A stretch of 12,549 nucleotides of DNA. Origin: Actinomycetota bacterium (lineage in GTDB: Bacteria; Actinomycetota; Thermoleophilia; Gaiellales; Gaiellaceae). Position numbers and translations under genes: made by a program. The stretch's first letter is position 1, and the number at the start of each line of letters is the position of its first letter. Of this stretch, positions 6,831 to 12,549 are shown in pieces. Location of the stretch: the NCBI GenBank assembly GCA_005883235.1, contig VAYE01000020.1, positions 1-12,549 on the forward strand, written 5' to 3'. Below the pieces are notes generated by a model. That model ran no database searches. It saw only the letters and a program-made list of their open reading frames with translations, and was not told the origin of the DNA.

Positions 6831-6854
6831 GCCAACTGGTATGAACCACTTGGC
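6831..6854. promoter_or_regulatory. GntR/DasR-like operator 5, extended palindrome
   Basis: Arms GCCAACTGGT (6831-6840) and ACCACTTGGC (6845-6854) flank the spacer ATGA; 9 of 10 arm positions are complementary. The core is TGGTATGAACCA (6837-6848). It lies downstream of the -35/-10 region, where a bound repressor would block initiation or early elongation. Confidence 0.65.
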
Positions 6855-6925
6855 GGCCGCAGCGCACGACCCCCGCACGGCCACATGACGGGGTTGCGCC
6901 GGCGTAGGCCGTCCACCGACTTCTT

Positions 6926-6930
6926 GGAGG
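6926..6930 (+). promoter_or_regulatory. Ribosome-binding site of the binding-protein gene
   Basis: GGAGG, 7 nt before the ATG at 6938, is the strongest Shine-Dalgarno sequence in the operon and fixes the start of the binding protein. The untranslated leader from the predicted promoter is about 110 nt. Confidence 0.75.
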
Positions 6931-6937
6931 ACCGTCT

Positions 6938-8185
6938 ATGAAAGCGCGCTATGTCGCCAGCTTCGTGCTGGTCGCAGCTCTGGTCGTGGTCTCGACTGCG
7001 GCCGCACGGACGGACTCGCCGACGCGCGCGTCGGCGAGCAAGATCACCGTCTGGCTCCAGGTCGACGCGCAGACCGGCTGGCCCGATCTCGTGTCGTCGA
7101 CGAATGCAGCGTTCCAGAAGGCGCACCCGGGGACGACCGTCGACGTGCAGTACCAGACGTGGCCGGACCACCTGGGCAAGTTCGACGCGACGCTCGCCGG
7201 GGGCAACGTCCCGGACGTCATCGAGATGGGGAACACCGAGATGACGAAGTACATGGCCGCGGGCGCCTTCGCGAACCTCTCACCGGACAAGTCCTCGTTC
7301 GCGAACTCGAGGAGCTGGCTGGCCGGGCTCGCCGCGTCGGCGACCTTCAACGGCAAGCTCTACGGCGTTCCGTACTACGCCGGGTCGCGCGTGGTCACGT
7401 ACCGGACCGACCTGTACAAGAAGGTGGGGGCGAAGTCGCCGAAGAGCCTGGCGCAGTTCACGTCGATCGCGAAGAAGCTCCGGGCGAAGAACGGCAAGAA
7501 GAGCTTCTCGCCGGTGTACATCGCCGGAACCGACTGGTACTTCGCGATGAGCTTCGTCTACGACTACGGCGGCTCGATCGCGACGTTCAGCCGCGGCAAG
7601 TGGCACGGCGCCCTCACCTCGTCGAAGGCGCGGGCCGGGCTCGCCGCGTACAAGCGGTTCTTCGACGCGGCTTCGCATGCCAGCAGGACCGGCACCGAAG
7701 ACCGGCCGCAGCCGTACGACGTGTACGCGCAGGGACAGGCGGCGTCGATCGTCGGCCCGGCGTGGTTCAGCTGCTGCACCGGCAAGAAGTACAAGAGCGT
7801 CACGAACCAGTTCGTCATGCCGGGCCACAAGGCCGGCCAGTCGATGCCGGGCTTCCTCGGCGGCTCCGACCTGGCCGTCCCGAAGGGCTCGAACGACCAG
7901 GCCCTCGCGAAGGACTGGATCCGGCTCTTCACGTCGACGGACGGCGAGAAGACCCTCCAGGCGAAGGGCAACATCCCGAACGCGACCAACCTGCTCGGCA
8001 ACAGCGTGAACGAGCGCGCGGCGAAGCGGAGCTGGTTCGTGCCGACGGCGAAGAACTGGGTCAACGTGGAGAACGGCAACGTCCTCCGCACGATGCTGGC
8101 CCGGATCCTCACCGGCAAGGACTCGATCAAGGAGGCGTCCTCCACGGCGAGCGACAACGTCACGCTCACCCTGAACCGCCCCTAG
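6938..8185 (+). CDS. Carbohydrate ABC transporter substrate-binding protein (family 1)
   Basis: A 415-residue extracellular sugar-binding protein. The N-terminus MKARYVASFVLVAALVVV is followed by STAAAR, a Sec signal peptide with cleavage expected near residue 23. No lipobox cysteine is seen, which is unusual for a monoderm importer, where the protein is normally lipid-anchored. Mature motifs fit the UgpB/MalE-like family: KITVWLQVDAQTGWPD, FDATLAGGNVPDVIEMGNTE (the family's GxxPDVxxxG motif), GKLYGVPYYAGSRVVTYRTD, GQAASIVGPAWF, MPGFLGGSDLAVPKGSN and a C-terminal VENGNVLRTMLARILTGKDS. Length is normal and no gap is apparent. It has its own ribosome-binding site and probably its own promoter with operators. 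The substrate cannot be read from sequence; the neighbouring MurQ, NagA and GH3 enzymes point to a GlcNAc- or MurNAc-containing sugar or short oligosaccharide. Confidence 0.9.
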   Translation: MKARYVASFVLVAALVVVSTAAARTDSPTRASASKITVWLQVDAQTGWPDLVSSTNAAFQKAHPGTTVDVQYQTWPDHLGKFDATLAGGNVPDVIEMGNTEMTKYMAAGAFANLSPDKSSFANSRSWLAGLAASATFNGKLYGVPYYAGSRVVTYRTDLYKKVGAKSPKSLAQFTSIAKKLRAKNGKKSFSPVYIAGTDWYFAMSFVYDYGGSIATFSRGKWHGALTSSKARAGLAAYKRFFDAASHASRTGTEDRPQPYDVYAQGQAASIVGPAWFSCCTGKKYKSVTNQFVMPGHKAGQSMPGFLGGSDLAVPKGSNDQALAKDWIRLFTSTDGEKTLQAKGNIPNATNLLGNSVNERAAKRSWFVPTAKNWVNVENGNVLRTMLARILTGKDSIKEASSTASDNVTLTLNRP

Positions 8186-8209
8186 TCGTGGTACGGGACT
8201 CGGAGCTCC

Positions 8210-9077
8210 TTGTCGAGTAGCCCGGTCCCGAGTGACGCGGCGTTCGCCGCCGAGGCTGCCCTCCGGCCTCGGCGGCGACGCCCGTTCACGCTCTCGCGCG
8301 CCCTCCGCGCCGCGGTGCCCTACGGGCTGATCCTGCCCGTCCTCGGCACGATCGGCGCGATCCTCGGCTACCCGCTCTACAACCTCGTCAGGCTGTCCGA
8401 CGGTCGTCTTCACGGTCGCGAACGTCGGCCTGACGATGGCGCTCGGGACGCTGATCGCGCTCCTGCTCGTTCAGGTCAGCTCGGTCGTTCGCGTGCTGCT
8501 GACGACCGGCCTCGTGCTCGTGTGGGCGATGCCGCCCGTCGTCGCCGTCCAGGTCTGGCTCTGGATGACGAACTACGAGAACGGAGTCCTCAACTACATC
8601 CTCACGAAGCTCCACGTCGGCGACTACTCCCAGCACGACTGGTACACGTCGACGTTCTCGGAGCTCTCGCTCGTGACGGCGCTGATCGTCTGGGGCGCGA
8701 TCCCGTTCGTCGTCGTGACGGTCTACGCCGGCCTGTCGCAGGTCCCGCACGAGCTCGTCGAGGCGGCCGAGATCGACGGCGCGAGGCCGTGGCGCGTCTT
8801 CAAGGACGTGACGCTGCCGATCCTGAAGCCGATCTTCCTCATCCTCACGAGCCTCTCGATCATCTGGGACTTCGGCGTCTTCACGCAACCGTTCCTCCTG
8901 ATCGGACAGTCGCGGATCGACACGTCGAACTACCTGATGGGCGTCTACCTCTACGAGCAGGGCTACTTCTTCCACGACTTCGGGCGCGGCGCGGCGATCT
9001 CGCTCCTGATGCTGCTGACGGTGGCGCTCCTGAGCGTCGTCTACGTCCGCAAGATGGTCAGGCTGGAGGCGGTGTGA
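8210..9077 (+). CDS. Sugar ABC transporter permease 1 (UgpA/MsmF type), frame broken as sequenced
   Basis: Membrane subunit of the importer. The likely start is TTG at 8210, with GGAG at 8202-8205 only 4 nt away; no better in-frame start is seen. The first segment (8210 to about 8398) carries a basic N-terminus and helix 1 (AVPYGLILPVLGTIGAILGY, then PLYNLVRLS). Coding then resumes in the next frame from about 8400 (TVVFTVANVGLTMALGTLIA) and runs to TGA at 9075-9077. This part has the remaining helices and the EAA loop HELVEAAEIDGARPW at about 8745-8790, followed by LPILKP, the site that docks on the ATPase. Between LVRLS and TVVFT the family normally has about 35-40 residues of extracytoplasmic loop, so a block of 3n+2 nt appears lost. 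The second part alone could be called as an ORF starting at 8436. It overlaps permease 2 by 4 bp (GTGA). Confidence 0.85.
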
Positions 9078-9985
9078 GCGCGCAGACGCAGATCGCGCCC
9101 GCCCCGGTCGCGGCGAAGGCCACCGCCGGCGCCGCCGTCCGCACGCGCCGCGGCAGGAGGCGCCGGGCGGCCCGCGCCGCGTGGAACCTGCTCGGGCTCG
9201 CCGTCCTCGTCGTCCTCGCCTTTCCGGTCTTCTGGATGGTCTCGACGGCCTTCAAGCCCGAGGCCGAGATCAACGGCCTGACGCCGACCTGGTTCTCGGT
9301 GCATCCGACGCTCGCCCACTTCCGCGACGCCGTGCACCGACCATTCTTCTGGGACGACGTCAAGAACAGCCTGATCATCGTCTGCGTCACCGTGGCCCTC
9401 TCGATGGTGCTCGCGTTCCTCGCCGCCGTGGCGCTGGCCAAGTTCCGCTTCACCGGCCGCAAGCTCTTCGTCGTGCTGATGATCGGGATCCAGATGCTGC
9501 CGCAGGCCGGGCTGATCATCCCCCTGTACGTCGTGCTCGCCCGCTGGCATCAGGTGAACGCGCTGAGCGGCGTGATCCTCACCTACATGACCTTCGTGCT
9601 GCCCTTCTCGGTCTGGACGCTGCGGGGCTTCCTGCTCGGCATCCCGCGCGAGCTCGAGGAGGCGGCGATGGTGGACGGCTCGAGCCGGCTCGGCGCCTTC
9701 GCCAGGATCCTGCTCCCGCTCGTCGCGCCCGGCCTCGTCGCGACGTCGATCTTCGCCTTCATCACGAGCTGGAACGAGTACATCTTCGCCCGCATCCTCC
9801 TGAACGACCAGGCGAAGCAGACGGCGACCGTCTGGCTCTCCTACTTCACCGGCACGAGCCGCCACACCGACTGGGGCGGGCTGATGGCAGGCTCGACGCT
9901 GATCGCAATCCCGGTCATCGCCTTCTTCCTGCTCGTGCAGCGGAAGATCGCCTTCGGGCTGACGGCGGGCGCCGTCAAGGCTTGA
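9074..9985 (+). CDS. Sugar ABC transporter permease 2 (UgpE/MsmG type)
   Basis: Second membrane subunit, 303 residues from a GTG start at 9074 that overlaps the permease 1 stop (GTGA); the frame is open further upstream but that is shadow. A basic, Ala-rich N-terminus (about 35 residues, with RTRRGRRRRAARA) precedes helix 1 (LLGLAVLVVLAFPVFWMV). Six helices are visible in all, including NSLIIVCVTVALSMVLAFLA, then LFVVLMIGIQMLPQAGLIIP and LIAIPVIAFFLLVQR. The EAA motif, ELEEAAMVDGSSRLGAFARI followed by LLPLVAPG (about 193-220), is intact. The C-terminus KIAFGLTAGAVKA is the classic end of MalG/UgpE proteins. Nothing appears missing, in contrast to permease 1. It forms the transport channel with permease 1 and the ATPase. 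Confidence 0.93.
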   Translation: MSAQTQIAPAPVAAKATAGAAVRTRRGRRRRAARAAWNLLGLAVLVVLAFPVFWMVSTAFKPEAEINGLTPTWFSVHPTLAHFRDAVHRPFFWDDVKNSLIIVCVTVALSMVLAFLAAVALAKFRFTGRKLFVVLMIGIQMLPQAGLIIPLYVVLARWHQVNALSGVILTYMTFVLPFSVWTLRGFLLGIPRELEEAAMVDGSSRLGAFARILLPLVAPGLVATSIFAFITSWNEYIFARILLNDQAKQTATVWLSYFTGTSRHTDWGGLMAGSTLIAIPVIAFFLLVQRKIAFGLTAGAVKA

Positions 9986-10003
9986 GACGCCGCTTGCGGC
10001 GTC
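9986..10003 (+). terminator. GC hairpin 1 with CUUG loop
   Basis: GACGCCG - CTTG - CGGCGTC is a perfect 7-bp stem (8 bp if the C-G of the loop is counted), starting directly after the permease 2 stop codon. There is no U-tract, so it may be an attenuator, an mRNA-stability element or an actinobacterial-style terminator rather than a classical intrinsic terminator. Confidence 0.5.
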
Positions 10004-10010
10004 GTCGTCA

Positions 10011-10036
10011 GGCCGTGCGGGCTTGCCCGTGCGGCC
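10011..10036 (+). terminator. GC hairpin 2 with CUUG loop, 12-bp RNA stem
   Basis: Arms GGCCGTGCGGGC (10011-10022) and GCCCGTGCGGCC (10025-10036) around TT. As plus-strand RNA all 12 positions pair, two of them as tandem U-G/G-U wobbles; on the minus strand those would be C-A mismatches, so the structure favours the plus transcript. With hairpin 1, seven bases upstream, it should reduce readthrough into the hexosaminidase gene. No U-tract follows. Confidence 0.5.
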
Positions 10037-10069
10037 GTCTGAAATGACCGGTCGATGCGCTGGAAGTCC

Positions 10070-10073
10070 GGAG
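10070..10073 (+). promoter_or_regulatory. Ribosome-binding site deciding a TTG start
   Basis: GGAG ends 7 nt before the TTG at 10081. No ATG or GTG lies in frame nearby, so this site supports the TTG start of the GH3 gene. Confidence 0.55.
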
Positions 10074-10080
10074 TGACGGC

Positions 10081-11355
10081 TTGAGTCTCGAGCGCCTCGC
10101 CGCGGCCTGCCTCCTCCCGAGCTTCGCAGGCGCCTCGCCGCCGGACTGGATTCGCGCCTGGCTCGAGCGAGGGCTCGGCGGCGTCGTCCTCTTCGCCCGA
10201 AACGTCGAGGCTCCGGAGCAGCTCGCCGGGCTGACGGCCGCGCTTCGGTCCGAGCGCCAGGAGCTTCTCGTCGCGATCGACGAGGAAGGAGGCGACGTGA
10301 CGCGACTCGAGCACGCGCGCGGGAGCTCGTATCCCGGCAACCACGCGCTCGGCGTGGTCGACGACGTCGAGCTCACCGAGCGCGTCGGCGCCGCGATCGG
10401 GCGCGACCTCGCCGCCGTGGGCGTGAACCTCGACCTCGCGCCGGTCGCGGACGTGAACTCGAACCCCCGCAACCCGATCGTCGGCGTTCGCTCCTTCGGC
10501 TCCGACCCGGAGCTCGTCGCCCGCCACGTCGCCGCCTTCGTCGTCGGGATGCAGTCGACCGGCGTCGCCGCCTGCGCGAAGCACTTCCCCGGCCACGGCG
10601 ACACCGAGCAGGACTCGCACCTCGAGCTCCCGACCGCGTCGGGCGACCTCGCCGACGCGCTGCTTCCATTCCGGGCCGCGATCGAGGCCGGCGTCCGGGC
10701 GATCATGACCGCGCACATCCGCGTGCCGGAGCTCGACGACGTGCCGGCGACGCTCAGCCGCCGGATCCTGCACGGGCTCCTCCGCGAGGAGCTCGGCTTC
10801 CGCGGTCTCACGATCACGGACGCGCTCGAGATGCGGGCCGTAAGCGCAGCGGTCGGTGTCGAGGACGGGGCCGTGCGGGCGCTCGCGGCGGGCGCGGACG
10901 CGCTCTGCCTCGGCGCCGACCTCGGCGCGGATGCAGTCGAGCGCGTGCACGAGGCGATCCTCGACGCGGTGCGAGACGGCCGACTCGGCGAGGAACGCCT
11001 GCGCGAGGCGGCCGCGAGAGTGGAGGAAGCCGGCCGGCGGGACGACGTCGGCGCCGAGTCCGCCCGTCGCGCGCTCGAGGTGCAGGGCCGGGTCGAGCTC
11101 GACCGGCCGCCGCTCGTCGTCGAGCTCGTCGCCGAGCCCTCGATCGCCGCCGGTCCAGCCGCCCACACCTTTGCGGATTCGCTCCGGGCACGTGACCCCG
11201 CGACGGAGGCGGTGTGGCTCTCCGAGGGCGAGGAGTTTCCCGCCGACGACCGCGACGGCGCCGGCCGCGCCAACTTCGCCGCCGCGGCCGAGCGCCTGCT
11301 GCCGTCGTCGGCTACGTCGTCAGGCGAGACCGAAGCGCTGCCCGCTCGGCGCTGA
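10081..11355 (+). CDS. nagZ: GH3 beta-N-acetylhexosaminidase (NagZ-like), cytoplasmic; probable in-frame gap near the C-terminus
   Basis: Glycoside hydrolase family 3 enzyme that removes beta-linked GlcNAc, for example from GlcNAc-MurNAc or chitobiose. Motifs: GLGGVVLFARNV (31-42), IDEEGGDVTRL (66-76; classical NagZ has DQEGGRVxR), NLDLAPVADVNSNPRNPIVG, RSFGSDPELVARH, the NagZ signature KHFPGHGDTEQDSH (167-180) with the mobile-loop histidine, MTAHIRVPELD and the nucleophile Asp247 in LTITDALEM. There is no signal peptide, so it should act on imported sugar. A second, non-catalytic domain starts at about 340 (VVELVAEPSIAAGPAAHTFA). Relatives, as I recall them, have about 50 more residues between EAVWLSEG and GAGRANFAAAAERLL, including an HPWERA-like stretch; here these are joined by EEFPADDRD. 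A lost block near 11250 is likely but less certain than in gntR or permease 1. The TTG start is supported by the GGAG. Confidence 0.87.
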   Translation: MSLERLAAACLLPSFAGASPPDWIRAWLERGLGGVVLFARNVEAPEQLAGLTAALRSERQELLVAIDEEGGDVTRLEHARGSSYPGNHALGVVDDVELTERVGAAIGRDLAAVGVNLDLAPVADVNSNPRNPIVGVRSFGSDPELVARHVAAFVVGMQSTGVAACAKHFPGHGDTEQDSHLELPTASGDLADALLPFRAAIEAGVRAIMTAHIRVPELDDVPATLSRRILHGLLREELGFRGLTITDALEMRAVSAAVGVEDGAVRALAAGADALCLGADLGADAVERVHEAILDAVRDGRLGEERLREAAARVEEAGRRDDVGAESARRALEVQGRVELDRPPLVVELVAEPSIAAGPAAHTFADSLRARDPATEAVWLSEGEEFPADDRDGAGRANFAAAAERLLPSSATSSGETEALPARR

Positions 11356-11524
11356 ACGGCGTCCACTGGGCCCGCTCCCACAACCCGTCGCCGCACGTCG
11401 GGCAGAGCGGCAGCTCGCGGTTCAGCGTCACCGTGCGCCCGCAGGCCGTGCACTGGAACGTGCCCCTGGCGTAGCTCCCGGCTCGGAGGAACTCGACGTA
11501 GTCGAGCGTGTGCAACTCGTCCAT
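11312..11524 (-). CDS. Small zinc-ribbon protein
   Basis: A 70-residue protein from ATG at 11524, preceded on its strand by GAGGGG about 6 nt upstream. It contains two CxxC pairs, FQCTACGRTVTLNRELPLCP followed by TCGDGLWER, a typical four-cysteine zinc ribbon. The N-terminal MDELHTLDYVEFLRAGSYARG and the short basic tail are not recognised. Possible roles are small metal-binding adaptor or DNA/RNA contact; nothing more can be assigned. The same frame is open far upstream (to about 12532), but that is shadow of other genes. Its 3' end overlaps the convergent GH3 gene by 44 bp. Such a large overlap is unusual and may result from the suspected damage to the GH3 3' end. It follows the GAF gene on the same strand after about 92 bp. 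Confidence 0.72.
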   Translation of the reverse strand: MDELHTLDYVEFLRAGSYARGTFQCTACGRTVTLNRELPLCPTCGDGLWERAQWTPFSAERAALRSRLTT

Positions 11525-11616
11525 CCTTCCCCTCGCTTGTCCTCGGTTCCAGAACGAGCCGCAGTCCTCTCCTTGTACATCGCTTTCGGCGCCTGCGCCA
11601 CCCCTCGGCGCTCCGC

Positions 11617-12076
11617 TCAGCTTTTGGCGGTGTTCCGGAGGGCGTCGAGCGCGATCGTCGTGTGGCTTGCGAGCAGGCCGAGCAGGTCCATCTCGGGGAC
11701 ACTGAAGGCGCTCTGCTCCGGCCGGTCGAGCACCTCGAGCACGCCGAGCGCGTGCTCGTCGCGGAGGAGCGGCACCGCCATCAGCCCGCGCGGGACGTAG
11801 CCAGTGCTCGCGGCCGCCTCGCGACGAACCGCAAGTCGGCTCCGACGTCATCGACCAGGAGCGGCTGCCGCGTGACGAACACCCAGCCTGCGATCCCGGT
11901 GCTCGACGGGATTCGCCGCCCCACGAGCGTGTCGGCGCCCTCTCCCGCGACCGCGGCGAAGACGAACTCGTCCGTCTCCTCGTCGAGGAGCAGGATCGAC
12001 GCGGCGCGCGCCGAGAAGATCGCCCGCGCGACCTCGGCGATCGAGCGCAGAAGGGCCGGTGGCCATCTTCGGGCAC
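11617..12076 (-). CDS. GAF-domain protein, frame broken twice as sequenced
   Basis: A single GAF sensory domain of about 150 residues, readable only by joining three frames. A possible GTG start at 12076 gives VPEDGHR. Coding continues in a second frame from 12053 (LLRSIAEVARAIFSARAASI, then LLLDEETDEFVFAAVAGEGA, GRRIPSSTGIAGWVFVTRQP and LLVDDVGADLRFVA). From 11820 it continues in a third frame (EAAASTGYVPRGLMAVPLLR, then HALGVLEVLDRPEQSAFSVP and LLGLLASHTTIALDALRNTA) to TGA at 11617-11619. The pattern SSTGIAGWV - PLLVDDV - MAVPLL - GVLEVLDR is typical of GAF domains, which bind small ligands such as cyclic nucleotides, tetrapyrroles or redox signals. Loss of one base at each break (near 12055 and 11820) would restore one frame; four bases at the second are also possible. 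No output domain is fused. The start is uncertain. Confidence 0.65.
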
Positions 12077-12102
12077 GCGCCGATGGTACGTGCCTGTCGG
12101 AG

Positions 12103-12537
12103 CTAGCTGCCGCCGACGCCGACGGCCGTCAGGAAGACGAGGACGACGGTGGTGACCGCGAGGAGGCCGTGCAGGGCGACGATCGGGACGGGGAAGCTCT
12201 GCTCGGCGGGCGTGTCCGGGCTGACCGTGCCCGCCGTCGCCGCGCGTGCCTGGCGGCGGCGGAGCCAGATCGCGAACATCGTCCAGCCGAGCACAGCGAC
12301 GACCGCGAGGATCGCGAAAGCGATCCAGGCGAGCACGTCCTTGTCCTTCGCGAGGTAGACGATCCAGATCACGAGCCCGGTCGCAGCGAGCAAGAAGTGG
12401 CTGAGGACGAGCGGCGGCCGGATCCGGCTTCCTCCACCGGACCCCTGGCGCATCCCGCCGCGAGCAAGCCAGATCGACAGCAGCACGAAGCCTCCTCCGG
12501 CAGTGAGGACCCAGGCGATGAGCGCGGCCCACTTCAT
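12103..12537 (-). CDS. Small four-helix membrane protein
   Basis: A 144-residue protein of unknown function, ATG at 12537 to TAG at 12103; no clear ribosome-binding site in the 12 bases remaining upstream. Four helices: LIAWVLTAGGGFVLLSIWLA, then LVLSHFLLAATGLVIWIVYL, the stretch VLAWIAFAILAVVAVLGWTMFAIWL, and VPIVALHGLLAVTTVVLVFL. Helices 2 and 4 share the pattern H-x-LLA-x-T followed by a hydrophobic run, suggesting an internal two-helix duplication with one conserved histidine each. A basic loop RRRQARAA lies after helix 3, followed by a polar linker (about 20 residues). The histidine pair could bind heme or a metal, but nothing in the sequence proves it. The GAF gene follows about 27 bp downstream on the same strand, so the two may be cotranscribed. 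Confidence 0.72.
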   Translation of the reverse strand: MKWAALIAWVLTAGGGFVLLSIWLARGGMRQGSGGGSRIRPPLVLSHFLLAATGLVIWIVYLAKDKDVLAWIAFAILAVVAVLGWTMFAIWLRRRQARAATAGTVSPDTPAEQSFPVPIVALHGLLAVTTVVLVFLTAVGVGGS

Positions 12538-12549
12538 CGGCGTGGAGTA

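Noticed and set aside
6840..6845. TATGAA as a -10 box for the binding-protein gene
   Set aside because: It lies inside the operator 5 palindrome and has no -35-like hexamer 16-18 bp upstream.
5640..8410. Programmed frameshifting or translational bypass as an explanation of the breaks
   Set aside because: The breaks lack slippery sequences, and the missing residues are absent from the DNA, so recoding would not restore complete proteins.
9041..9865. 274-residue minus-strand frame opposite permease 2
   Set aside because: Antisense shadow of an intact permease; composition is charged and low in hydrophobic residues, with no motif.
1140..11252. CGGTCG (or its complement) within about 15 bp of the five suspected gaps at 1130, 5660, 6345, 8398 and 11250, as a possible common deletion signal
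   Set aside because: The hexamer is very frequent throughout this GC-rich window on both strands and was picked after the fact, so the association carries little weight; no longer shared sequence is seen at the junctions.
11588..11599. GGCGC-CT-GCGCC hairpin between the GAF and zinc-ribbon genes
   Set aside because: Only 5 bp of stem with a 2-base loop and no U-tract; expected by chance at this base composition, so not called a terminator.

Overview
The window is GC-rich (roughly 70% by eye), with dense genes, GTG and TTG starts and 4-bp start/stop overlaps. Together with the protein styles (a DasR-like GntR regulator, a family-1 sugar ABC transporter, a GH3 hexosaminidase of the DEEGGDVTR type) this suggests an actinobacterium, perhaps of the Thermoleophilia/Gaiellales kind. 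The lineage is inferred from remembered family resemblance, not from a search.

Layout. (1) Positions 1-1837, plus strand: the tail of one multi-helix membrane protein, joined out of frame to a seven-helix membrane protein. (2) Positions 1834-4914, minus strand: a tight operon murQ, nagA, SIS-domain sugar isomerase/deaminase, with overlaps of 4 and 14 bp. (3) Positions 4915-5024: a divergent promoter region with an operator. (4) Positions 5025-11355, plus strand: ABC ATPase, GntR regulator, solute-binding protein, two permeases, and a cytoplasmic GH3 beta-N-acetylhexosaminidase (NagZ-like). Two GC hairpins with CUUG loops separate the last permease from the hexosaminidase. (5) Positions 11312-12537, minus strand: a small four-helix membrane protein, a GAF-domain protein and a small zinc-ribbon protein.

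How the genes fit together. Regions 2-4 read as one regulon for salvage of cell-wall or chitin-type amino sugars. The ABC system imports a GlcNAc- or MurNAc-containing sugar, and the GH3 enzyme (no signal peptide) splits it inside the cell. MurQ turns MurNAc-6-P into GlcNAc-6-P, NagA deacetylates it, and the SIS protein probably makes fructose-6-P. No sugar kinase is present, and MurQ and NagA both need phosphorylated substrates. The GntR protein is flanked by at least five copies of a TGGT-N4-ACCA operator resembling the dre sites of Streptomyces DasR. One overlaps the murQ -35 box, one sits at the ATPase/gntR junction, and three lie before the binding-protein gene.

Sequence integrity. Several genes appear to have lost internal blocks or single bases: the junction near 1130, the ATPase near 5660, gntR near 6345, permease 1 near 8398, probably the hexosaminidase near 11250, and the GAF gene near 11820 and 12055. 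Neighbouring genes (murQ, nagA, SIS, binding protein, permease 2) look intact. Because the damage crosses unrelated genes, assembly or sequencing error is the simplest explanation, but real decay of the transporter operon cannot be excluded from one sequence. There is no tRNA, rRNA, CRISPR array or insertion sequence that I can see, and no gene-free stretch longer than 300 bases.
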